Shown here: in pieces, positions 17,747-24,752 of the stretch
Layout of the letters: each line of letters opens with the position of its first letter
Position numbering within the stretch: the stretch's first letter is position 1
Assembly (NCBI RefSeq): GCF_049537155.1
Contig: NZ_JBMVQZ010000006.1
Coordinates: 136,534-200,533, forward strand
Source of the DNA: Limisphaera sp049537155
Lineage (GTDB): Bacteria > Verrucomicrobiota > Verrucomicrobiia > Limisphaerales > Limisphaeraceae
DNA: 64,000 nt
Direction: 5' to 3'
The notes under the pieces: model-generated
Seen by the model: only the letters and a program-made list of their open reading frames with translations
What the model was told of the DNA's origin: nothing
The model's database searches: none
Translations under genes and position numbers: made by a program

Positions 17747-18535
17747 TCATGGCTGGGACCGCCCGCTCCCGGGGGTCCGGGATCGGGCGGCCGGCGGGAA
17801 AAGAGGCGAGCGAATCCATCCCCAGAGTGCGAGCCGGAAAGTGAGGGCCGTCAGCAGGCAGCCCCATCCGTAGCGCACGCTGCGGCGGAAATTGATGGAG
17901 GAGGCTTCGGGAAAATACCGCGCCGGACAACTCACCTCGCCGATGGCGAATCCGTGCCAGAGGATCTGGGCCAGCATCTGGTTGTCGAACACGAAATCGT
18001 CCGAGTTCACCGTGAAGTCAATGTGCCGCAGGACCTCGGCGGAGAAGGCCCGGTAACCGGTGTGGTACTCGGAGAGTTTGGCACCCAACAGCCAGTTTTC
18101 CAGCAGGGTCAGAACGCGGTTGGCCACGTATTTCCAGACGGGCATGCCGCCGCGCAGGGCCTGCCCGCCCAGGATCCGGCTTCCCAGCACGCAATCATAG
18201 ACGCCGCTGGCGATCATGCTGGCCATGGCCGGGATCAACGCGGGAGTGTACTGATAGTCGGGATGGATCATGATGACGATGTCCGCACCCGCCTCCAGGG
18301 CCAGGCGGTAACAGGTCTTTTGGTTGCCACCGTACCCGCGGTTTTGCGGATGGACATGCACGCGCAGGCCTTCCAGGGTGCGCGCGATGGCCACGGTCTC
18401 ATCCCGGCTTCCATCGTCCACCAGGATGATCTCGTCCACCATTTCCTGGGCACGGACCTCGGCCCAGGTCTGCCGCAGCGTACGAGCCGCGTTGTACGCC
18501 GGCATAACCACCACGATTCTGCGCCCCCGGTACAT
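17747..18535 (-). CDS. Family 2 glycosyltransferase (polyprenyl-phosphate sugar transferase-like)
   Basis: A 262-residue GT2 enzyme. It opens with RRIVVVMPAYNAARTL and has IILVDDGSRDET, the NRGYGGNQKT loop, MIHPDYQYTP (the DXD-like site) and CVLGSRILGG. This pattern is close to dolichyl-phosphate mannosyltransferase and undecaprenyl-phosphate glucosyltransferase-like proteins, but the C-terminus has only weak hydrophobicity (WGCLLTALTFRLALW), so any membrane anchor is short. It probably moves a nucleotide-activated sugar onto a lipid or glycan acceptor at the inner membrane. It precedes the FKP gene on the same strand by 76 bases, so a shared transcript is likely. Confidence 0.88.
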   Translation of the reverse strand: MYRGRRIVVVMPAYNAARTLRQTWAEVRAQEMVDEIILVDDGSRDETVAIARTLEGLRVHVHPQNRGYGGNQKTCYRLALEAGADIVIMIHPDYQYTPALIPAMASMIASGVYDCVLGSRILGGQALRGGMPVWKYVANRVLTLLENWLLGAKLSEYHTGYRAFSAEVLRHIDFTVNSDDFVFDNQMLAQILWHGFAIGEVSCPARYFPEASSINFRRSVRYGWGCLLTALTFRLALWGWIRSPLFPPAARSRTPGSGRSQP

Positions 18536-18714
18536 CGTCCTGTCGCGCTGCCAGAAAGCGCGGCCAAGCTGCCGCAGCTCCCGCGGAGTTGAGAAGTCGA
18601 AAATCGGCCCGGACGATCTCCAAGAAGCACCAATGGATCGCCCGTTTCCATGCCCCGAGGGGATCCGAGGCGGCTTGACAAACCGGGAACCTCATGATCC
18701 AGTGAGTCCTGAAG

Positions 18715-19029
18715 ATGGTCGGGCGGCCCCAGACCACCCTGCGCCGTGCCCTGGCCCTGCTCATGGCGGGGCTGTGGGTGTGGGTGTTTGCCGAGGCGGC
18801 CTGGCTGGGTGCGACCGGTCACCACCACAAGGCGACCTCCTCAGGTTCCCCCAGTTGCGGCGTTTGCACGATTGCATTGGGCCTGTTGGAAACCTCTGTT
18901 GAGGGCTCGACGGCATGCGAACCGCCTGCGGTGCCCACACAACCGTTGCAGTTCGTTCCTCCCTGCCCGCAGAAGATCTTTCCTGCGCTTCCCCATGGCC
19001 GGGCACCCCCGGCCGCCGCGCTTCCCTGA
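18715..19029 (+). CDS. Small exported His/Cys protein heading metal-uptake cluster
   Basis: 104 residues: a hydrophobic export segment (ALALLMAGLWVWVFAEAAWLG) followed directly by GHHHK and then SCGVC, with a Pro-rich tail ending in PPCPQKIF. The order membrane segment - His cluster - CxxC is typical of small DUF2946-like proteins often found beside metal-transport genes; membership is inferred. The His and Cys residues could bind zinc or copper at the periplasmic face. It is followed on the same strand by a beta-barrel, a metal-binding lipoprotein-like receptor and a permease, which supports a metal-related role. A perfect TTGACA occurs at 18675-18680 but without a good -10. A hairpin (19047-19067) lies just after the stop. 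Confidence 0.55.
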   Translation: MVGRPQTTLRRALALLMAGLWVWVFAEAAWLGATGHHHKATSSGSPSCGVCTIALGLLETSVEGSTACEPPAVPTQPLQFVPPCPQKIFPALPHGRAPPAAALP

Positions 19030-19184
19030 GCCGTTGAAGAGCACGCCCCGGGCGCATGCCGCCCGGGACGGAACACCACCGCCCGAACTGCTGTCGCCCG
19101 CCTGAACGCGGCCGATGACCGGCGCGGCGTGGTGAAGCGTATGCGAAACAGTTGCTTGAAATGAACCCCGATTTGTTGGACGCA

Positions 19185-20765
19185 ATGAAAAAGTTTTTCT
19201 ACACGACCCTATCTGCAGCTTTCATGACCGCGGTTGCCGCGGAGGAAACCGGAACCGCCGGCGGGCCGGATCGGATCCGGCTTTTGGAACAACGCCTGCA
19301 ACAATTGCAGGGCGAGTTTGATCGGACCCTGGAGGAGCAACGGCGCCAGATCGAGGCGCTTCGGTCGGAACTGGAACACTTGCGCGCCCGGGCCGGGTCG
19401 GCGGAACCGGCCGGGCAGGGTGCGGGGCCGGCGGCCGGCCCGGGACAGGCCCCGCGCGATTCAGCCGGTACGCCTGCGGTCCGTTCGGCATCGCCGGCGA
19501 TGAGCGGTGTTTCGCCCTGGCGCCTGGGAGGGGCCGGCGCGTACGTGGACGTGGGTTTGGTGGGCACCTTTGCGGCGGGCACCTCCACCGCGGATGACAT
19601 CGAGGGCGGGTTGCAACCGGGTGGACACGATCCCAACCAGCGCGGGTTCACCGTGCAGGGGGTGGAACTCAACCTGACCGGTTCGGTGGACCCGTATTTC
19701 TCGGGCAGCGCCAACCTGCTCTACAGCCTGGATGCCTCCGGCGAGTCCCGGTTCGAACTGGAGGAGGCGTGGCTGCAGACATTGCAGTTGCCCGCAGGGT
19801 TGCAGGTGCGGGCGGGCCAGTTCTATGCGCCCTTCGGGCGGATCAACGGGCGGCATCCGCACCAGTGGGGATTTGTGGATTCCCCCCTGGTGATCGCACG
19901 GCTCCTGGGTCCGGATGGCCTGCGAAATCCCGGGGCGCAGCTCTCATGGATGATGCCCACGACCTTCTATTCCGAGCTTTTCCTGGCCGTTCAGGACAGT
20001 CAGGGTGACGGGGCCGCCCCCTTTCGCGCGGGCGGCCACGTGCACGGCGGGGAGGAGGACGGGGCCCTTCCCATGGGGTTCCGCCCATTGGAGAACGATC
20101 GGGGGGTCTCGGCCCTGAACGATCTGATGTGGACGCTGCGGTATGCCTGTTCCTGGGACGTCACGGACCAACAAACCGTGTTGGTCGGCCTGAGTGCGGC
20201 CCTGGGTCCCAACGCCAGCGGGGCCGGGGGCGCACCGGCCACGCAGATCTACGGGCTGGACCTCTACTGGAAATGGAAATCGCCGCGGGCGCACGCGGGT
20301 TTCCCGTTCGTCTCGTTCCAGGCGGAGGCGCTGCTGCGCCGCTATGAACTGGGCGCGTTCGATTGGACCGAGCATGCCGAGCACGATGAGCCTTTCCTGG
20401 CCGACGCAGCTTCGGGGACACCGGCGGTCTTGTCGGCCGAGACGGTCACCGACTACGGGTTCTATACCGAGTTGCTGTACGGCTTCCGCCGCGGTTGGGT
20501 CGCCGGGTTGCGTTTCGACTACGTGGCAGGCGGGGAGGGCGACTATGAGAAAGGTCCGTGGACATTCGCGGGCGAGCCGGTGGGCCGCGATCTTTTGCGA
20601 CGGGAACGTTGGCGGATCACACCGAACCTCACCTGGTACCCGAGCGAATACTCGAAGCTGCGGCTCCAGTACAACTATGACCGGCGGGCGGATGTGGGGG
20701 AGGACCACTCCGTGTGGTTGCAGGTCGAGCTTTCGCTGGGTGCCCACGCGGCACACCAGTTCTGA
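19185..20765 (+). CDS. Outer-membrane beta-barrel/porin-like protein of the metal cluster
   Basis: About 526 residues. The ATG at 19185 gives the signal peptide MKKFFYTTLSAAFMTAVAAEE. Residues 35-75 form a coiled coil (RIRLLEQRLQQLQGEFDRTL), as in trimeric porins and Opr-type barrels. The remainder alternates amphipathic strands: VELNLTGSVDPYFSGSANLLYSL, EEAWLQTLQLPAGLQVRAGQFYAPFG, TPNLTWYPSEYSKLRLQYNYD, ending in F. His-rich loops (HVHGGEEDG, EHAEHDE) and the C-terminal HAAHQF suggest metal contact. Its location immediately before a metal-binding protein and permease argues for outer-membrane entry of the metal. Substrate and pore properties cannot be told from sequence. An upstream TTG at 19152 or ATG at 19161 could also serve as start. 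Confidence 0.72.
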   Translation: MKKFFYTTLSAAFMTAVAAEETGTAGGPDRIRLLEQRLQQLQGEFDRTLEEQRRQIEALRSELEHLRARAGSAEPAGQGAGPAAGPGQAPRDSAGTPAVRSASPAMSGVSPWRLGGAGAYVDVGLVGTFAAGTSTADDIEGGLQPGGHDPNQRGFTVQGVELNLTGSVDPYFSGSANLLYSLDASGESRFELEEAWLQTLQLPAGLQVRAGQFYAPFGRINGRHPHQWGFVDSPLVIARLLGPDGLRNPGAQLSWMMPTTFYSELFLAVQDSQGDGAAPFRAGGHVHGGEEDGALPMGFRPLENDRGVSALNDLMWTLRYACSWDVTDQQTVLVGLSAALGPNASGAGGAPATQIYGLDLYWKWKSPRAHAGFPFVSFQAEALLRRYELGAFDWTEHAEHDEPFLADAASGTPAVLSAETVTDYGFYTELLYGFRRGWVAGLRFDYVAGGEGDYEKGPWTFAGEPVGRDLLRRERWRITPNLTWYPSEYSKLRLQYNYDRRADVGEDHSVWLQVELSLGAHAAHQF

Positions 20766-20781
20766 GGAAAGGAGGCTCCAG

Positions 20782-21723
20782 ATGAGATTGCGAACCGGTT
20801 TTCTGGGCGGTTTGGTTGCTGCCCTGTGTTTGGTTGCGGGGACGACCGAGGCACGGTTGCGGGTGGTGGCCACGACGGCCGACCTCGGGTCGTTGGTGCG
20901 GACCGTGGGCGGGGATCGGGTTGACGTGCTCACCCTGGCGCGCCCGACGGAGGACTCGCATTTCGTGGATCCCCGGCCGAGTTATCTCGTACGTCTTTCC
21001 CGGGCCGACGCCCTGGTGCACGGCGGGGCGGGACTCGAAGCGGCCTGGCTGACCCCCCTGCTGCAGCGGGCCGGCAACGCGCGCATCCTGCCGGCGGCCC
21101 GCGGAAATGTGCGCTGCTGCGAGGGCGTGACCCTGCTTGAGGTGCCCGAACGACTCGACCGTGCCCAGGGCGACGTTCATCCGGCGGGCAACCCGCACTA
21201 CCTCATGGACCCCGAGAATGCGCGAGTGGTGGTGCATCATCTGGCCGATACGTTTGCCGAGCTGGATCCCGACGGTGCGGAGGTCTACCGGCGCAACGCC
21301 CAAGCATTCCTGACCGAGTTGGATCGGCGGCTGCCCGGCTGGTTGGAAAGGCTGCGACCGTATGCAGGGACGCGCCTGGCGGCCTACCACAATTCCTGGC
21401 CGTACTTTGCGAGGCGGTTCGGATTGCGGATCGACCTGTTCCTCGAACCCAAGCCGGGCATTCCACCGTCGGCGGCGCATCTGACCCGGGTGATAGCCGA
21501 AATGAAGGCCGACAGGGTTCGGGCGATTCTGGTGGAGCCCTACCAGGACCGCCGGGTGGCGGAGCGCGTGGCTGCGGAGACCGGCGCCAAGGTGGTGCCT
21601 GTGACGCAATATCCCGGCGGGGTCAAAGACACCGGGGACAGTTACCTGGAACTGATGGATTACCTGGTCCGTTCCGTGGCAGAGGCCCTGGCTGCCGGAC
21701 CTGAACCCACCCCGCAACTCTGA
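20782..21723 (+). CDS. Metal ABC transporter substrate-binding protein (ZnuA/TroA-like)
   Basis: 313 residues in the cluster A-I binding protein family for Zn or Mn. The ATG at 20782 sits after AGGAAAGGAGG, one of the clearest ribosome-binding sites in the window, and yields the signal peptide LGGLVAALCLVAGTTEA. Likely metal ligands are His in EDSHFVDP, His in GNPHYLMDPENA (family motif NPHxWxDP), His in AAYHNSWPYF and an acidic residue in ILVEPYQDRR. There is no long His-rich loop. It begins 16 bases after the barrel gene and the permease follows 6 bases later. No ATPase gene accompanies it here, so the ATPase must be encoded elsewhere. Zinc is favoured over manganese but unproven. Confidence 0.9.
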   Translation: MRLRTGFLGGLVAALCLVAGTTEARLRVVATTADLGSLVRTVGGDRVDVLTLARPTEDSHFVDPRPSYLVRLSRADALVHGGAGLEAAWLTPLLQRAGNARILPAARGNVRCCEGVTLLEVPERLDRAQGDVHPAGNPHYLMDPENARVVVHHLADTFAELDPDGAEVYRRNAQAFLTELDRRLPGWLERLRPYAGTRLAAYHNSWPYFARRFGLRIDLFLEPKPGIPPSAAHLTRVIAEMKADRVRAILVEPYQDRRVAERVAAETGAKVVPVTQYPGGVKDTGDSYLELMDYLVRSVAEALAAGPEPTPQL

Positions 21724-21729
21724 GCGATC

Positions 21730-22608
21730 ATGGCATCTGCTGGACCTCACTGGACGGAGGTGCTGCAGCTGTTGGGGCCGCCGCTGGCGGCGGCGGTCCT
21801 GCTGCCCGGCCTGCTGGTCTATTACGGCCTCCACATCCTGGAGCGCGGGATCATCTTCATTGATCTGGCGCTGGCCCAGGTCGCCACCGTGGGTACGTGC
21901 GTGTGCATCCTTTTGGGGCACGAAGCGACCGACGTCCATGCCTATGCGTGGTCCCTGGGTTTCACAGTGGCAGGTGCCTTGTTGTTCACCGTGTTGCGGG
22001 AGCCGCGGCATGGTCGGGTGCCGTTGGAGGCGTTGATCGGCATCGTTTACGTGGTTGCCGCGGCTGCGAGTGTGCTGTTGTTGAGCCGGGCACCGCACGG
22101 GCGCGAGGAACTTCAAAAAACCCTGGTGGGCGATCTTCTCACCGTGTCGTGGCCGGTGGTCTGGCGTACGGCGGCGTTGTATGCCGCGATGGGCGCTGTG
22201 CACTGGATCTGGCGCCGCCAGTTCCTCCGGTTGACCTTCGACCGCACGGCGGCCCTGGCCGCGGGATTGAACGTGCGGATCTGGGACTTCTGGTTTTACC
22301 TGCTGTTCGGGCTTTTGGTGACCACTTTTGTTCACCTCGGAGGCGTTTTGTTGGTGTTCTCCTATCTCATCATCCCGGCGGTTTGCGGCCGGTTGTGGAG
22401 CGCCTCGCTGGGTGTGGCGCTGGGTGTGGGTTGGGCCGTGGCCGTGGTCGGCGGCATGGGCGGACTGGCCGCCTCCTATCAGCTGGATGTCCCGGGCGGA
22501 GCGGCCGTCGTATGTGCCCTCGGGGTGTTGTTGGGCGCTTGTGCGGCGGGCGCGCGGCTCTGGCAGACGCGGCCCCGGACCGCCGGTCCGGTCCGGGGCT
22601 CGCTCTGA
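21730..22608 (+). CDS. Metal ABC transporter permease (ZnuB-like)
   Basis: 292 residues with seven or eight membrane helices of the ABC-3 family: LLVYYGLHILERGIIFIDLALAQVATVGTC near the N-terminus, then VTTFVHLGGVLLVFSYLIIPAVC near 200, the family's characteristic helix pair. Family members form the membrane channel for zinc or manganese and need a cytoplasmic ATPase. The gene lies 6 bases after the binding-protein stop, so they are co-transcribed. It ends 6 bases before the stop of the oppositely oriented MBL-fold gene, leaving no room for znuC. Confidence 0.9.
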   Translation: MASAGPHWTEVLQLLGPPLAAAVLLPGLLVYYGLHILERGIIFIDLALAQVATVGTCVCILLGHEATDVHAYAWSLGFTVAGALLFTVLREPRHGRVPLEALIGIVYVVAAAASVLLLSRAPHGREELQKTLVGDLLTVSWPVVWRTAALYAAMGAVHWIWRRQFLRLTFDRTAALAAGLNVRIWDFWFYLLFGLLVTTFVHLGGVLLVFSYLIIPAVCGRLWSASLGVALGVGWAVAVVGGMGGLAASYQLDVPGGAAVVCALGVLLGACAAGARLWQTRPRTAGPVRGSL

Positions 22609-22614
22609 GCGGCC

Positions 22615-23604
22615 TCAGGCTTCCGGAAGTTGGAAGGTTTCGCCCACCTTTCGGAGTGCCAGCCGTTCCGGCTCCTCTTCCAGCGCCGTTTCCAGGCGTT
22701 CGAGCGGCTCGTGGATCGGTTCGTCGCTGAGGACGAACACCTCGTGATGCATGGGGACGAGGTATTGTGCGCCGGCTGCGTCGGCCATCTGAACGGCCTG
22801 TTCGGGCGTGCAATGGTTGCGGATCCAGGGGTTGTAGGCGGCGATGGGCATGATGGCCAGGGCGTAGGGGCCGGTGGAACGGAGTCGGGCAAACGAATCG
22901 GTCATGGCGGTGTCGCCGGCAAATACGAGGGCGGTGTCCTCGCGGCGCAGGATGTAACCGTTGTAACCGCGGGGGCGGCCGTCCGGCCAGCGCCGACCCC
23001 AGTGTTTGACCTCGAAAGCCTCGATCTGGATTTCGCCGGCCGGGGTCCGCAAGGTGAGCTTCTCGCCCCAACCCAGTTCGGTGATCCGCCTGCCGCCGGC
23101 GTCGCGGATGAGATCGGATGTATCCCGTGCGGTCACCACGGGAAGCTCCCGACGCAGGAGGCAGCGGAGGGTGCGGATGTCCAAATGGTCCATGTGCGCG
23201 TGGGACAGGAGCAGGAAATCGAGCTCCGGCAGCTCCGGCACCGTGAGCGCCGGAGCGATCAGCCGTTTGGGTCCCAGTGTGCCCACGCGCAGGTCCGGCC
23301 CGATCCGGGGAAAGAGCACCGGATCGGTGAGGATGCGGACGCCGTAGAAGTTGAGCAGGAGTGTGGCGTGGCCGAGCAGGGCGAGGGTGACGTGTTGGTC
23401 GGACCAGCGGTCGGGTCGGGGTCGGAACGGTGGTGGCGCCATTTCCCGCCCGGTTTCACGCAGAAGCCTGCGCGCCCATCGGGCCGCACGTGCGTGGGAG
23501 GAGGAGAGCCACGCGGCCCCGCCGGCCACTCCCGCCAGGGTGAGGCTGCTTGTCCAGAGGAGGAATTTTCGCCGTGTCAGCCGCACCTTGGGAACTTGCC
23601 GCAC
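22615..23604 (-). CDS. MBL-fold metal-dependent hydrolase, Tat-type leader
   Basis: 329 residues from the GTG at 23604 (GTG at 23586 also possible). The leader has TRRKFLLW followed by a hydrophobic stretch, which resembles a Tat signal. The mature part is a metallo-beta-lactamase-fold enzyme of the UlaG/NAPE-phospholipase D-like group: GHATLLLNFYGVRILTDPVL, LLLSHAHMDHLDIRTL (HxHxDH metal site), LGWGEKLTL and AFEVKHWGRRWPDGRPRGYNGY, VFAGDTAMTD, and a distal His in VPMHHEVF. The substrate could be an N-acyl phospholipid or a sugar-phosphate lactone; the sequence does not decide. It is convergent with the metal permease. Confidence 0.85.
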   Translation of the reverse strand: MRQVPKVRLTRRKFLLWTSSLTLAGVAGGAAWLSSSHARAARWARRLLRETGREMAPPPFRPRPDRWSDQHVTLALLGHATLLLNFYGVRILTDPVLFPRIGPDLRVGTLGPKRLIAPALTVPELPELDFLLLSHAHMDHLDIRTLRCLLRRELPVVTARDTSDLIRDAGGRRITELGWGEKLTLRTPAGEIQIEAFEVKHWGRRWPDGRPRGYNGYILRREDTALVFAGDTAMTDSFARLRSTGPYALAIMPIAAYNPWIRNHCTPEQAVQMADAAGAQYLVPMHHEVFVLSDEPIHEPLERLETALEEEPERLALRKVGETFQLPEA

Positions 23605-23671
23605 GTCCCGCCCCTGTCAACCGGATCGGCCCGGTGTTGCCGGGCCGGCGAAGGCAGCCGATGCCACGCGC

Positions 23672-24568
23672 TCAGACGTCGCAGATCTGGATGGCCTTGC
23701 GGAGGGAGGCCAGCTTGTCGCGGTTCCTGGGTACGAACTCCTGAGCGACGAATCCCTTGAATCCGGTGGCGACGATCGCCTGCATGATGCGCGGATAGTA
23801 GAGCTCCTGGGTTTCATCAATCTCGTTGCGTCCGGGCACGCCGCCGGTGTGGTAATGGTCAATGTACGGGTGGTTTTCCCGGATGGTGTCGCAGATGTCG
23901 CCCTCCATGATCTGCATGTGAAAGATGTCGTAGAGAAGCTTGAACCGTTCCGAGCTGATGCGCTTGACCAGTTCGACCCCCCACGCGGTGTGGTCGCACA
24001 TGTAATCGCGGTGACTGCGTTTGCTGTTGAGCAGCTCCATGCAGAGGGTCACCTTGTATTTCTCTGCCACGGGGAGGATGCGCTTCAATCCGCGCTCGCA
24101 GTTTTCCAGGCCCTGTTCGTCATCCAGGCCGGCGCGGTTGCCGGAGAAACAGATGAGCCGTTCGAATCCGGCCTCCGCGGTTTCGCGGATGCGCTGTTCG
24201 TAGGCCTGAACCAGCTTGTCATGGTGTTCCACGCGGTTCCAGGCGTGGGTGATGCCGCCCAGACCGTCAATGACCGGGTTGCTCACCATGCTGCAGACCA
24301 GCCCGTACTTTTTCAGGACGGGGAAGTCACCGGGCCCAACCAGATCGATTCCTTCGAGCCCCATCTCCTTGCCTGCCCGACAGAGCTCCTCCAGCGGGAT
24401 GTCGTTGTAACACCACCGACAGGCCGCATGCCGGATGCGGCCCTTGAGTTTGACAGGTCCCGACTCCTGCGCGGCTGCGGAGGGAGAGAAGACCGATCCG
24501 GACGCAACCGCTGCGGCCGTGCCGACCAGTGTTTTGAGGGCGGACCGACGTGAAACACGTGCGCTCAT
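23672..24568 (-). CDS. Sugar isomerase/epimerase-like TIM barrel, Tat-exported
   Basis: 298 residues. MSARVSRRSALKTLVGTAAAVASG is a clear twin-arginine leader; the ATG at 24568 was selected because of it. The mature part is an AP-endonuclease-2/xylose-isomerase-like barrel of the hydroxypyruvate-isomerase group: EGIDLVGPGDFPVLKKYGL, FERLICFSGNRAG, VTLCMELLNSK (metal Glu), LLYDIFHMQIMEGD (Asp/His), IDHYHTGGVPGRNEID and FKGFVAQEFVP. These residues bind the divalent metal in the family. The periplasmic location is unusual for hydroxypyruvate isomerase itself, so a secreted sugar isomerase or epimerase is more likely. Verrucomicrobia carry many such Tat-exported paralogues. Confidence 0.85.
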   Translation of the reverse strand: MSARVSRRSALKTLVGTAAAVASGSVFSPSAAAQESGPVKLKGRIRHAACRWCYNDIPLEELCRAGKEMGLEGIDLVGPGDFPVLKKYGLVCSMVSNPVIDGLGGITHAWNRVEHHDKLVQAYEQRIRETAEAGFERLICFSGNRAGLDDEQGLENCERGLKRILPVAEKYKVTLCMELLNSKRSHRDYMCDHTAWGVELVKRISSERFKLLYDIFHMQIMEGDICDTIRENHPYIDHYHTGGVPGRNEIDETQELYYPRIMQAIVATGFKGFVAQEFVPRNRDKLASLRKAIQICDV

Positions 24569-24752
24569 GGGCCTATTCTTGCACACGGCAGGGGCTTGTC
24601 CACCCGAAAGCAGTCGCCCGGTCCGGGCGCCTCGAGCGGCGCTCCGGACGGCGCCTGCCCGGCCCGGCCTCTCCGGGGCGGTGGTCGAGCCCCGCGCCTG
24701 AAGAGGGGACCGGGGGTGTCCGACAGCCGTGCGAACGCACGGGTCTGATCCC

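Noticed and set aside
19047..19067. Hairpin after the small His/Cys gene as an intrinsic terminator
   Set aside because: Good 8-base stem, but no T tract follows; kept only as a possible processing or attenuation element in the finding on that gene.
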